A model generated the notes under the pieces. It was not told the DNA's origin, made no database searches, and was given only the letters and a program-made list of their open reading frames with translations. Made by a program: the position numbers and the translations under genes. A stretch of 64,000 nucleotides of DNA from Adiantum capillus-veneris (lineage: Eukaryota; Streptophyta; Polypodiopsida; Polypodiales; Pteridaceae): assembly GCA_014529385.2 (NCBI GenBank), contig CM043969.1, positions 69,448,676 to 69,512,675 on the forward strand, written 5' to 3'. Shown in pieces: positions 54,361-63,470 of the stretch. Numbering within the stretch: position 1 is the stretch's first letter; every line of letters starts with the position of its first letter.

Positions 54361-55431
54361 GTGTCGGGACATCGTATTGTCATATTGTTTGACCCAGGTA
54401 GTGTGCATGATGTGATCAGTCCCTCTCTTGTTGAGAGAGCCCGCCTAGAAGTTAGTCAGAGATCTCCTCTCCGGTATGTTTCCGGTATGGACGCTCTCAT
54501 CACGCAAGAGTGTCTTGGTGTGTTGTTTGCAATTCAACAAGCTGCCTTCACCAGAAGATTTGTTGTCTCTCCTCTCTCAGGATGTGATATGATTTTGGGC
54601 ATTCGATGGTTTCGTGATGTTAACCCTCTCATTGATTGGGAGGCTAACACTTTCACTCTCAATGCCAAAAGTGATTCTCCCATTGTCATTCATGGAGAGG
54701 ACATTGTTCATTCTCCATCTCTCATTGCTAATATACAGAACAAGATTGAACGGATTCATGAGAAGGAGACTCTCTTGGTCTCTTTTTCTCCACAGCATGA
54801 CACACAGGAGTTGCATGATGATAAGCATGATGATTTGAATGACAATGATTTGCATGATGATTTGAATGACAATGATTTGCATGATGATTTGGTTGACAAT
54901 GATAAGCATGATGAATTGGATGTTAATGATAAGCATGATGATTTGCATGATCAAGATGTGATTTCTCACAAGCATGATGAGTTGCATGAAGATGATGTGA
55001 TTGTTCACAAGGATGATGTGTTAGTGGATGCTTTTTCTAGTGAAGCTAACCTTGTTGTAGATTCGAGAGATCACGAAGAACCGATCTTGGCTTTTGAGTC
55101 GAGGTCCAAAGAACCCCCACAGGACGATTCGATCATTCAAGAAGAAGCAATCTTGGCTCCCGAGCCTAGGTCCAAGGAACCCTCACAGGAAGTATTTTGT
55201 GTTCGCATGATTGATATGCACGCATTGTACGAGTGTTTCATTCGTGATCGTTTCCTGTATTTTAGTCAGCGTCTTTATGTGATCCCTTTTCCTAGGCATG
55301 ATATCTTGTACGTTGAGCACGTTTCACTCATGAATGAGCACGAATGTATGCGGATTGTTCATGAAAAGCTGAACGTATGCATTCAAGGAAGTCACATTCC
55401 ATGTCTCTTCCTTGGCATGACACATTCGTAG
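54361..55431 (+). CDS. C protease followed by an Asp/His-rich repeat domain
   Basis: A 356-codon frame. Residues about 3-100 are a retroviral-type aspartic protease: RIVILFDPGSVHDVISPSLV (Asp-Pro-Gly in the active site, as in the B elements), then GCDMILGIRWFRDVNPLIDW. Next is a linker, and from about residue 155 an acidic domain made of HDDLNDNDL-type repeats. From about residue 235 two EPILAFESRSKEP-like repeats appear (also EAILAPEPRSKEP). The rest (ALYECFIRDRFLYFSQRLYV) is not recognised. In other gypsy elements RT would follow the protease directly; nothing like it is here. The frame is open, which suggests either youth or use. Confidence 0.75.
   Translation: MSGHRIVILFDPGSVHDVISPSLVERARLEVSQRSPLRYVSGMDALITQECLGVLFAIQQAAFTRRFVVSPLSGCDMILGIRWFRDVNPLIDWEANTFTLNAKSDSPIVIHGEDIVHSPSLIANIQNKIERIHEKETLLVSFSPQHDTQELHDDKHDDLNDNDLHDDLNDNDLHDDLVDNDKHDELDVNDKHDDLHDQDVISHKHDELHEDDVIVHKDDVLVDAFSSEANLVVDSRDHEEPILAFESRSKEPPQDDSIIQEEAILAPEPRSKEPSQEVFCVRMIDMHALYECFIRDRFLYFSQRLYVIPFPRHDILYVEHVSLMNEHECMRIVHEKLNVCIQGSHIPCLFLGMTHS
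54832..54960 (+). repeat. 27-bp coding tandem repeat (DLNDNDLHD)
   Basis: Four full copies at 54832-54858, 54859-54885, 54886-54912 and 54913-54939, then a partial one. Copies 1 and 2 are identical. The reading frame is kept throughout. Confidence 0.9.
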
Positions 55432-55898
55432 AACGAGCACATGAAAGTACGAGCACCAAGCATGGGCATTTCCGTTGTGAATTGCCACGGTTCATTGCTC
55501 TAGATCCAAAGAGAAAGATTCGATATCATTTTTTGCGTGTGTGTGGTGAACGGTTTGGCACTCCGTCTCTTTGTTCATCTACATTGCATGCACAATCTTT
55601 GAGGAAGACAAGATTTTTTCCACTCACTTTACATGGAATAGGTATGTTCATGATTTTGTGTTGGAAATGGTTTCAGGAAATTTCAGCCATGGAGATTCTT
55701 GAAGAAGAAAGAAGCATGACTCTAGACGAAGTTGAAGCAAGGAAGGAAACTCATAAGACTTTGTGTCGCTTTCGGCGCGGCCCAAAGAAGCAAGCGTTGC
55801 AGACCTTTATGAAGTTCAAGTACCGCACGACCCACATATCAGAGTGGGCCGGCGAAGAGTCCACCAAGATTCCGGATGCTATTGGCGATCTCCCTTGA
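55377..55898 (+). CDS. unrecognised frame at the 3' end of C
   Basis: 173 codons, overlapping the end of the protease frame by 55 bases in another frame, so one base change may separate a single longer frame. Basic and aromatic, with no zinc finger, D-D-E or chromodomain pattern. The last part (HISEWAGEESTKIPDAIGDL) has no match I know. It lies where integrase would end in a complete element. Confidence 0.4.
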   Translation: MHSRKSHSMSLPWHDTFVERAHESTSTKHGHFRCELPRFIALDPKRKIRYHFLRVCGERFGTPSLCSSTLHAQSLRKTRFFPLTLHGIGMFMILCWKWFQEISAMEILEEERSMTLDEVEARKETHKTLCRFRRGPKKQALQTFMKFKYRTTHISEWAGEESTKIPDAIGDLP

Positions 55899-55929
55899 CG
55901 CCATATAGTTCGGTACCGGTACCTCATTT

Positions 55930-55943
55930 TGAAAAGGAGGGGA
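55930..55943 (+). other. polypurine tract of C
   Basis: GAAAAGGAGGGGA directly before TGTCAC of the 3' LTR. Confidence 0.75.
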
Positions 55944-57135
55944 TGTCACGTGACACATCCAACCCTATGTGTCTGTGGACAAGCTACAGCATGATCACGG
56001 TTCAATCAGTCCAGTCAGTCTAGATTTAGAAGTGATCTGGCACTCTGGTTGCACACAGCATGATCATAAGCATTCCCAGCAGAATCCATCAGAATCAGTC
56101 AGGGGAATTTTCCAGTGCATTTAGCTTATTTTCCCTATTTTTGATATTTTTCACTTATTTTCCCTTACTTTTAATTGACTTTTGTTGGAAAGTAGGTAGG
56201 GCAAATTGAGTAAGTTCGTATATAAGCAAACCTAGACTAGCACTAAATAGCAGAAGAGGCAACAGGAGCCAAGCTCAGCAGGCAACTTCTCAGCAAGACC
56301 CCTTGGTGGACCTTCCCTCCAAGCACCAGATCTCCCCTATGCTAGCGTTTTCTTCAACAAGCCTTACCTAGCGTTTTGCATCAGCAAGGATCGCCAGCAG
56401 AAGCAAGCAGTATCCCCTAGCGTTTTCACTCAGCATCATCGTTAGAACCCCCAGTATATAGCGTTTTTGAAGACCTTCCCTAGCGTTTTGGAAACACATC
56501 AGTCTAGCGTTTTTGCAAATTCCAGCCTTTGCAAGTTCAACCCTCGCCATTTTCATCATTAAAGAACCTGCAAGATCAGCCCTAAAGAGGTAGCAGATTC
56601 AGCCCGGATAGACCATCAAATTCAGCCCTTACGAACCTCTGTTTTCATCCCTAAGACTTGCAGATTTTCAGTGTCAAAGACCCACAGAAACAGCCCTAGA
56701 ATCAGCGTTTTTGGACTAGTCGCAGATTTCAGTCCATAGCGTTTTTGGACAGCAGTAGCAAGATTGCAGATTTCAGCCCTTAAGTCGACTTCGTCATCAC
56801 CGTCGTCATCGTCGACATAGCCTAGACTTGCATCAGTCTCATGCATTCCATTTGTACCAGATTGTGCAATCATAAGTAGACCACTCTCGCCGATGAGAGT
56901 GGGGCCTTCGGAGGAGGGTTATACAACGTCTCTGGTGTCGTATTTTCTGTTCTCTCTCTATCTCTCAGTTTCATACACTTGCACGCACAGTGTCCATTCA
57001 CTTTGTTTGTAATCATAGCATTTTCTCATTAAGAATGAAAGGCTCTACCTTCCATAAGAACAAAAGGAACCTTGAGCACAGTTCGGAGCACTCATCTTGT
57101 GCAAAGCGCAAACAATCATCCCACTGCACCCAACA
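55944..57135 (+). repeat. 3' LTR of C
   Basis: TGTCACGTGACACATCC start, CCCAACA end. TATA box at 56219 and CTAGCGTTTT motifs at 56342-56513. It lacks about 56 bp present in the 5' copy, between GGCACT and CTGGTTGCACAC. Confidence 0.9.
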
Positions 57136-57140
57136 TAAGA
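57136..57140 (+). repeat. right target-site duplication of C (TAAGA)
   Basis: Exact copy of 42364-42368. Confidence 0.9.
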
Positions 57141-57631
57141 AGGCAGCAGATCGGCATTGTCGCGATGTGAAATTAAAGGAGAACAATTGGGTGCTCTTAC
57201 GTTTTGAGAAGGCACGCCTAAGAAAACGAAAAGGAAAGGAGCGCCTTTTTTTTCCAAAACTTAGCATGAGATACTATGGACCTTTCCAGATAAAAGAAAA
57301 GATAAATGATGTCTCCTTTAGAATGAAGCTACCCGATACTTGGAAGATTTACAATGCTTTGCATGTGAGTCTATTGAAGCCTTTTAAATGCTATGTGCCC
57401 GATGATGGGGAGCCAGATGAGCAACCCGAAGTGGAGGGAAGCGAGGAGATACTCGTTCCAGAACAAATATTTGCACATAAAGATAGAAAGATTAAAAATA
57501 AAGTGATTAGGCGGTTCTTGGTTAAATTCAAGAACTATACTGCATTGGATGCGAAGTGGATGGAGGAGGAGGACCTAGTAGATACTCCTCAGATTTTGGA
57601 ACTTTACCTTGAAGCATTCGGTTTAGCATAG
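57141..57631 (+). pseudogene. D integrase C terminus and chromodomain-like tail
   Basis: Resumes the integrase after [73 protein letters not shown], an acidic linker, then IFAHKDRKIKNKVIRRFLVK and [17 protein letters not shown]. It ends YLEAFGLA-stop as in F. Open throughout. Confidence 0.85.
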
Positions 57632-58118
57632 TCTACTCTGATAGAATTTCGATTTTAGCATAATATTCTGCTGAATGACTTTATGAACTCGAATTTCTGA
57701 AAATGAAAATGATACTGATTGATTTGTACTTGACTTGTTTGAGTGCAGGAACTGAAAGACGAAATGACTGCAGCATTTTGGTCTCATAAATTTCTATAGA
57801 CATGATTGCAATAAGGATTAGTTAATCGGGCATCTGTGAGGTCGTGACTGGAGCTAGATGCGATTACTAAATACGTTGCCGATCAATCATGGACTGAGAT
57901 TTGGAATGAATTTGAATGTGATTTGTCATGTGATGTCCTGTGATGTGAAGTGATGTCTTGTGATGTTCGGTGATGTGACTGTCGATTGGTACACGTGTTA
58001 GATGTGTTATGTCTAGTGCGTCTGTACTAACAGTGAGTGTCTACTAAGACAGTTTATGGCCTCTGTCTGTTTTGTAAGCGTAATCGAGGGCGATTACAAT
58101 TCTTTCAAGAGGGGGGTA
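57632..58118 (+). other. D 3' untranslated region
   Basis: Similar to 32723-33303 of F and ends in a purine run (AAGAGGGGGGTA) before the LTR. A cluster of TGATGT/TGTGATG repeats lies at 57925-57975. Confidence 0.7.
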
Positions 58119-59290
58119 TGTCACAAACTGGTGATGTGGTAGGCCCGCGGACACACACACACACACCCTATTGATATGACTTCCCGTGAAATGCGCCGGG
58201 ACAGGCTGACATGGCAGGAAGTGTACTGGATTCCTCAGATCGCGTTGACAGGCTAACGTGGTAGCAGTACGGAATTCCGCTTTTTGCACTACCATCAGTG
58301 TAACATAAAAACGCGTTTCATAGGTATGAAACCCAGAAACCCCGAAATGGACGAAACATTTCGGCGAAACTCACGAAATAGGAAACTGCCCGAAAAAAAA
58401 AAAATGTTTTTTGAAAAAATTTAGCGATTTTTTTAAAAATCTAGTAGTTTAAAAGGATTTTTTTGTACTCAGTTTGCACTATCTCCTCTCTTTATGCACA
58501 TTGTACATACATATACATACGTACATATATGTGTATATGTAGACGCGTATATGCATGTATGTATGTCTATTATACACATGTATCATGTGCTTATACATAT
58601 GCATATGTATGTGTATAAACACTTATAAGCGTACATAAATAAAACCAGTTTACCAGTTCGTATGTACACACACATATGATACACATGCACACGAATCTTT
58701 ATCAATCTATCCATCCATCCATACATAGATACATACATACATACATGCATACATGCATGCATGCATATATAATTAAATATATATTTATTTAAATGTATTT
58801 CTATGAAACCTTTTTCATAATTTTTGTGCCTTGAAACGAAACGTTTCAAAACCTCGAAACCCCGAAACTGTTGAAACCACGAAACGTTTCATGTCACACT
58901 GACTGACATGATGACATGGCAAAACTGTACTGAATTCCGTAAATTGAGCTGGCTGATTTTTGTTGGCAGCTTTTGGATTAAAGTTGCTTTTGAGTTTGAG
59001 ATTTTGGGGCTCTGCTTTTGGGCATCCCTTGTAACAATAAATATGTTTGTTGGGCCCTCATTACTGAGAGCATCTGGACGCAGAGTCTGAGTGTGAGTCC
59101 CAGCAGACTCCCTTGTACTTTGCACCAAGATCAATATAAAAAGAAATACGGAAAGGGGCACAAGTCTTTGGGGCCAATATCTCTGGGCACGGAACTACGC
59201 TGGGCCGTGTCGTCTTTTGTGAACTGTTTTAAAGTGAATCTCTGCTCTGTTGCGGTAGAATCGTGACTTGGGGTGTCCAAGTTTGTTTCA
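58119..59290 (+). repeat. 3' LTR of D, carrying a MITE
   Basis: TGTCACAAACTGGTGATG start and GTCCAAGTTTGTTTCA end, as in F. Without the 606-bp MITE and one duplication copy it is about 558 bp. It lacks the telo-box cluster of F and has a CACACA run at 58152-58165 instead. Confidence 0.85.
58296..58901. mobile_element. hAT-like MITE in the D LTR
   Basis: 606 bp. The ends are imperfect inverted repeats: CAGTGTAACATAAAAACG on the left and the complement CAGTGTGACATGAAACG on the right. Flanks are 8 bp, ACTACCAT (58288-58295) and ACTGACAT (58902-58909), six of eight matching. Many GAAAC motifs lie near both ends, and the middle is ATAC/ATGC-rich. No transposase. An 8-bp duplication and CAGTG ends suit hAT. 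Confidence 0.65.
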
Positions 59291-59337
59291 TCTTCGGATC
59301 ACTGGCTTCCATGTCAAACTTGATCGAGGGGTCCAAT

Positions 59338-60135
59338 TCAAAGAGGATGGCCTCCAACCTCCCATCCGATTTCTTCAATTGTCCACCCAATTGAGACACG
59401 GTTAGCATACGACATCACATGTTTACCTTGTTGAGACAAAGCCCGAAAATCCTCCTTCAATCGCTTCAAGTACTGTGGAGGCAAGAAACGAGTCTTTAGA
59501 TCCTCCTCGAACTCCTCCCAAGTAAGCTCGAGGGGGGGAACAAGGAGAGACATGGAATGGGACGCCTTATGTACATCCTCCTCCTCCATCCACTCATCCT
59601 TCCAGGTGATGGCATCACTTGTGAGATGCATGGAAGCCAAGAGAACTTTGTTATTACGAGACTTTTTAGCAACCGCAAAATAATATGTAAATTGACACAA
59701 CCGAGAATAAGTGACAATAGCATGGGTCTTACCGTCATACTTATTGAATCTAATATTCTTGAGAAGTGTTTTGTTGGTCGTCTGTGTAGTATTGATCGCC
59801 TTCGTGATGGTCTTGACAAACTTTCCATAATCCAGCTCCAATGAGGAGGTAGTGGTTTAGACTGCTAGAGTTGTGACATGATCATGCATGGCTGCCCTCT
59901 GCTACCTACGCGCCTTGGAGTTTGCCTCCCACTCCTGTCTATGAGCCTTGACTTCGGCCGCCAATCGACGTTCCTCTTGCTCTGCCGCTTCCACACGCTT
60001 TTGTTGACGCACCTCCTCTTGCTGCATCAGCATCTCCATCATCATCTGTATCATGGAATCCATGGGATTCGGTGGCAAGGATGGAGGGGTAGGGGGAGAA
60101 CTCCTGAGAGGTTTCCATACTGCTACGAGTCTTGA
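59338..60135 (-). pseudogene. H Gag, N-terminal coiled coil and core
   Basis: From about 60080 a charged helix is seen (MQQEEVRQQKRVEAAEQEER), then stops. From 59841 the open core has ELDYGKFVKTITKAINTTQ, NIRFNKYDGKTHAIV, DAITWKDEWMEEED, FEEDLKTRFLPPQYLKRLKE and GKHVMSYANRVS. Order and motifs match C Gag (FSKYYGKTDATVI, AINWYHAW, RFMPPQYLARLKD), so H and C are related families. The frame is cut near 59338. Confidence 0.75.
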
Positions 60136-60396
60136 CCTTGCAAGGGTTTTTGCTCTTGGTTTAAGAAAATTCGTAGATTAATCTTCGGGAGACTCTCTAC
60201 CCCCTGGTCGGCGCATCCCCATGCAACACCTGGTATACAATAGGTTTCTATTTAACTGACACTCAAGGTGCACGGTCTAGTAGGCGTGCTGTTCCAAGAG
60301 GGGGAGGAGTATCACTGAAGTGTTACAAACACAACCAAAAACATAAGAGAGAAAAAAACTTTTTGGGGATTAGTGGATTAGTACAAAGTCTTCAAA

Positions 60397-60408
60397 GCTC
60401 TGATACCA
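60397..60408 (-). other. primer-binding site of H
   Basis: The complement reads TGGTATCAGAGC, one base from the LTR end. Confidence 0.85.
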
Positions 60409-60409
60409 A

Positions 60410-60566
60410 TGTTAGGTGTAGCGGAATTGAAATGGTGAAGAATAAGACTTTACACTTCCACAAATCTTTATTTCTTTCTTTGCGTTGATTTGTGCTATTT
60501 AGCACTAGAGATGGTTCCTTTCATTTCCCTGAAGAGAGGGAATGAGAGAGAGAGAGACAGAGATGT

Positions 60567-60615
<49 letters not shown>

Positions 60616-61110
60616 TTTTATTATCGTCCTTGAAGATCAAATATGACTTATGGGACCAAAGTTACATGTGATGTAGTATGTGTGTGGCTGATGAGCGACT
60701 CTTGATGCTTCAAAATTGTGGTGATGAGAGTTGCAATGGAGAGCCCACGCTGTGGCTTGGAGAGGAAAGTGTGTAGGTCTAAGTCATGGCTAAAAATGTG
60801 AGGGAAGCAAGTTCGGATGTGACCAAAAGCTGAGCACTATAGTAGTTGTGGTACTCAAACTCTCGAACTTGCAGTGAGCATAATGTGCACAAGCGATTTG
60901 ACTCTTCTCCATTGCCCCAACGCCATGTCTCGCATGAAGGGAGTGGGAGCTAAGCAGAATGGCTGCGATAGTGCTTATCATTGACAAGGGTTTAAGCTCA
61001 AGCATGTAAGGGTGAGTATGGTTTCCTCTTTCAACAAAGAACATGGTTTTGTAGTTGGAGTCAATATGGGTGGTGTAATGTATTGTTAGGTTTTCATGGA
61101 AAGAGGGCTT
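60410..61110 (-). repeat. probable 5' LTR of H (far end not fixed)
   Basis: Begins TGTTAGGTGTAGCGGAAT on the plus strand, like the terminus of the family-C LTR at 25152 (TGTTAGGTGCGGCGGAAT). It contains GA and CA runs (60544-60613). It is taken to run to about the start of the LINE; the true end is not visible. Confidence 0.5.
60569..60613 (+). repeat. (CA)n microsatellite
   Basis: About 22 CA units, next to a GAGA run. Confidence 0.95.
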
Positions 61111-61111
61111 A

Positions 61112-63470
61112 CTTAAGTTGTTACCCAAGCAAGCGCTTTGCGAGCAGTTTTCTCATTGGCGGCCTATAACTTTGATGCCGGTGATATACAAGATTTTGGC
61201 TAAAATGTTAGTCCATCGCATCAAGGACCATTTGTTTACAGGGCTTCATCAGGCTCAGTATGGTTTCATTCCTCGTCGTCAAATCATGGACAATTTGGCA
61301 AATCTTATGATTGGCATGGAATATGCTAAGTATACGCAGCAAGATGTGCTCGTCATGCAAGTTGATATTGAAAAGGCCTTTGACACTATGCATTGGGACT
61401 TCATTGCTGCCACAATGAGATGTCTAGGATTTGGTCTTAAGTTGGCAAATGTGGTTTATTTTTTGTATGATTGTAGTACGTCTTCGGGCATCCTGGACGG
61501 GGAATTGACAGAATCGTGGCCGCTTGGTTGTTCGGTTAGGCAAGGTTGCCCTATTAGTGCTTTGCTGTATGCAATTCCTTCTCATCCTTTGTTGATGTAT
61601 CTTGATCACTTGACCTCTGCGCACCGTCTTCATGGTTTGCAGCTTCCTTCGGGTCATACTTTTATTGGACAGGCTTATGCAGATGACTCGCTGTTTATGC
61701 CCCGCAATCAGCAAAATGATGTTCAAGAGATTATGAATGCTTTGGAATTGTTTGCGCTTGCGGCTGGTCTAAAAGTCAATTTTCGTAAATCAAAGCTTCT
61801 GCCGCTTCGTTCTTGTGATTGGCATGCTCTGTTGTGGCCAAGAGAGATTGTTCTTCCAAATGTAATCACTAGGCATTTGGGTTATCCAATTGGATGGAAT
61901 GTTACGCACACGCAGAAAGTGGATTGGGTTATGAATCCCCTGAATGTTAAACTCCATTACTGGAAGCTTTCTACCTGGCCGTTACATGTTTGCCTTCGTA
62001 TTGTTCAGAGTATCCTCGTGGCATATGTTCAGTTCTTTTTGCCATTGTTGCATTGGCCCCATCATTGTCTTGACTCTCTAATGTCGACCATTTTGTCTCA
62101 TTTGTGGTGAACGCGTGCTCACAAAAAAGGGTTGCTCTTGATATCGATGGCGAAACTATGTACACCAAAGCGCTTTGGTGGTTTGAATATATTGGATCTG
62201 CGTAGGCATGTCATTGCCAGGAAGGCTATGCTTTTGCCTACACTTGTGCAACAATCTCAGCCTTGGACTCTTATGTTTGCACACTTGACTCAGCATGTGG
62301 TTACATCTTCATTTGGTCACTGGCAATCATCCATGTGGGAGGCAGTATTTGGAAAGATGGATGCTCGTATTCCTGGATGCCCTCTTTCTTCCACCTTGCT
62401 TTCTGCATGGAAACAGGTTACAATTTATCTTTCCTGGAATGCTCGGAGGGAAGGAAACTCGCTTCGTGCGGAGAGTCTTCATTGGAGTCGGGCATATTCT
62501 CTTACTTTGGTTGACCGCTCGCCTTGCCACGCGTATTTCCTCTCCTGTCGTGGCATTCGAGTGGTTGAGGATGTGGTGGATGCGGATGGTTTCACTTTTG
62601 AGTTTCCATTTGCCGCTCGCCGCTTTGGATTGGGCATGCACTACCGCCAGTTTTGGAGAGAATTACAGCAAATGTTGTCAGGTTTCTTGCCGGTTTCACC
62701 TTTGGCAGATGGTGATCGCATGTCTGATTGGAAGCTTGGGGAAATGCCATTTCGTGATATTTCTGCTGGACGGGCATATGCTCTTCTGCTGCCTCGTCCA
62801 TGGATTGCTGATCATTGCAACGTTATTTGGCACATGCATAAATCCGATATTTGGTGGCGCAAGATTATATCTGCAATATGGGAAAGTCGTTTGCCGTTGA
62901 AAGAGCATTTGTTTCTTTGGCGGTGTTTACTTGGTGTGCTCCCAGTGGGTACCTTTCTTCGGATGCGCCGTATCCGCTCTTCATCATGTGTCCGTTGCTT
63001 ATCTGCCGATGAGGATGTTTGTCACCTCTTGTGGGATTGCCGTGTCACTCGAGAATTCCTTCGTTGGGTTTCTGCGTGTATGTGGCTACGTTTTCCCACG
63101 ACGGTATTCCATAAGCGGTTTTGGATTTTCGGTATCTTCTCGCTGGCGTTGCAGTGCTTTGCAGCCTTCTTCATGTGGGTCAGGTTTTGGGCATACTGGA
63201 GCCTGTGGCGGCAGCGTAATGGCTATATGTTCCATCGCATTCATACGGATCCACTACCTTTCTTCAAGATTTCCCTTCGGCAGTCTTTGAGGTTTGCCTT
63301 GGAAGTTGGTGATATCATAGCAGAGATACATCAGCTTTCTTATGAATGTTTTTAGCTATTCTATACTGTCGAATAGTGTTGTGTTCCTTTCCTTGTACAT
63401 CTTTTTGGTGGGTTTTCCTCTCTTTGAGGTTTCCCACAGATAGCTAAATCAAATTGATTTACAAAAAAAA
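61112..63470 (+). mobile_element. 5'-truncated LINE retrotransposon
   Basis: ORF2 RT core, C-terminal zinc-binding domain, a 115-base 3' UTR and a short A run (63463-63470). No endonuclease domain and no start codon at the left end, as is usual for 5'-truncated LINE insertions. A family-C LTR lacking its first bases follows directly. Confidence 0.85.
61118..63355 (+). pseudogene. LINE ORF2: reverse transcriptase and zinc-binding domain, one in-frame stop
   Basis: One frame of 746 codons broken only by TGA at 62108-62110. RT blocks: HWRPITLMPVIYKILAKMLV, QYGFIPRRQIMDNLANL, motif A QVDIEKAFDTMHWDF (about 61360), motif B VRQGCPISALLYA (about 61535), motif C AYADDSLFM (about 61675), with catalytic residues kept. 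After the stop: LCTPKRFGGLNILDLRRH and, near 62895-63060, LFLWRCLLGVLPVGTFL and SSSCVRCLSADEDVCHLLWDC, the C-terminal zinc-binding domain. The 5' part (endonuclease) is missing. The first codons have no ATG. Confidence 0.9.

Larger units (their letters stand above)
42369..57135 (+). mobile_element. non-autonomous LTR retrotransposon C (Gag-protease only), interrupted by B3
   Basis: Without B3 the element is about 6.0 kb: 5' LTR about 1231 bp (42369-42505 plus 51283-52376), internal part 52377-55943, 3' LTR 1192 bp (55944-57135), and TAAGA duplications outside. The internal part has Gag, knuckle, protease and an Asp/His-rich repeat region, with no RT, RNase H or integrase motif in any frame. 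Other LTR copies lie at 25152-26235 and 63471-64000 on the minus strand. Confidence 0.85.
40911..59290 (+). mobile_element. F-like gypsy chromovirus D, 5' end lost, interrupted by C (and B3) and a MITE
   Basis: Pieces 40911-42368 and 57136-59290 together carry integrase, chromodomain, 3' UTR and a 3' LTR like those of F. Insertion of C at a TAAGA site splits the integrase C-terminal part. The 5' LTR, gag and pol up to the integrase zinc finger are missing at the junction with E. Confidence 0.8.
59291..60409 (-). mobile_element. gag-bearing LTR element H, minus strand, truncated by D
   Basis: Read on the minus strand: LTR (from 60410 to the right), primer site, leader, Gag. It is cut at 59290/59291 by the end of the D LTR. 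No pol is left. Confidence 0.75.

Noticed and set aside
54577-55008. 143-codon minus-strand frame rich in Ile and Met
   Set aside because: It is the antisense of the DLNDNDLHD coding repeat.
9628-60408. tRNA-Met-like matches near TGGTATCAGAGC
   Set aside because: Only 12 bases match, always next to an LTR end. These are primer-binding sites, not tRNA genes.
60790-61128. 112-codon minus-strand frame
   Set aside because: It lies in the probable H LTR and has no recognisable domain.
62108-62110. TGA in LINE ORF2 as a recoded stop
   Set aside because: No sign of a recoding signal; a point change in a truncated LINE copy is simpler.
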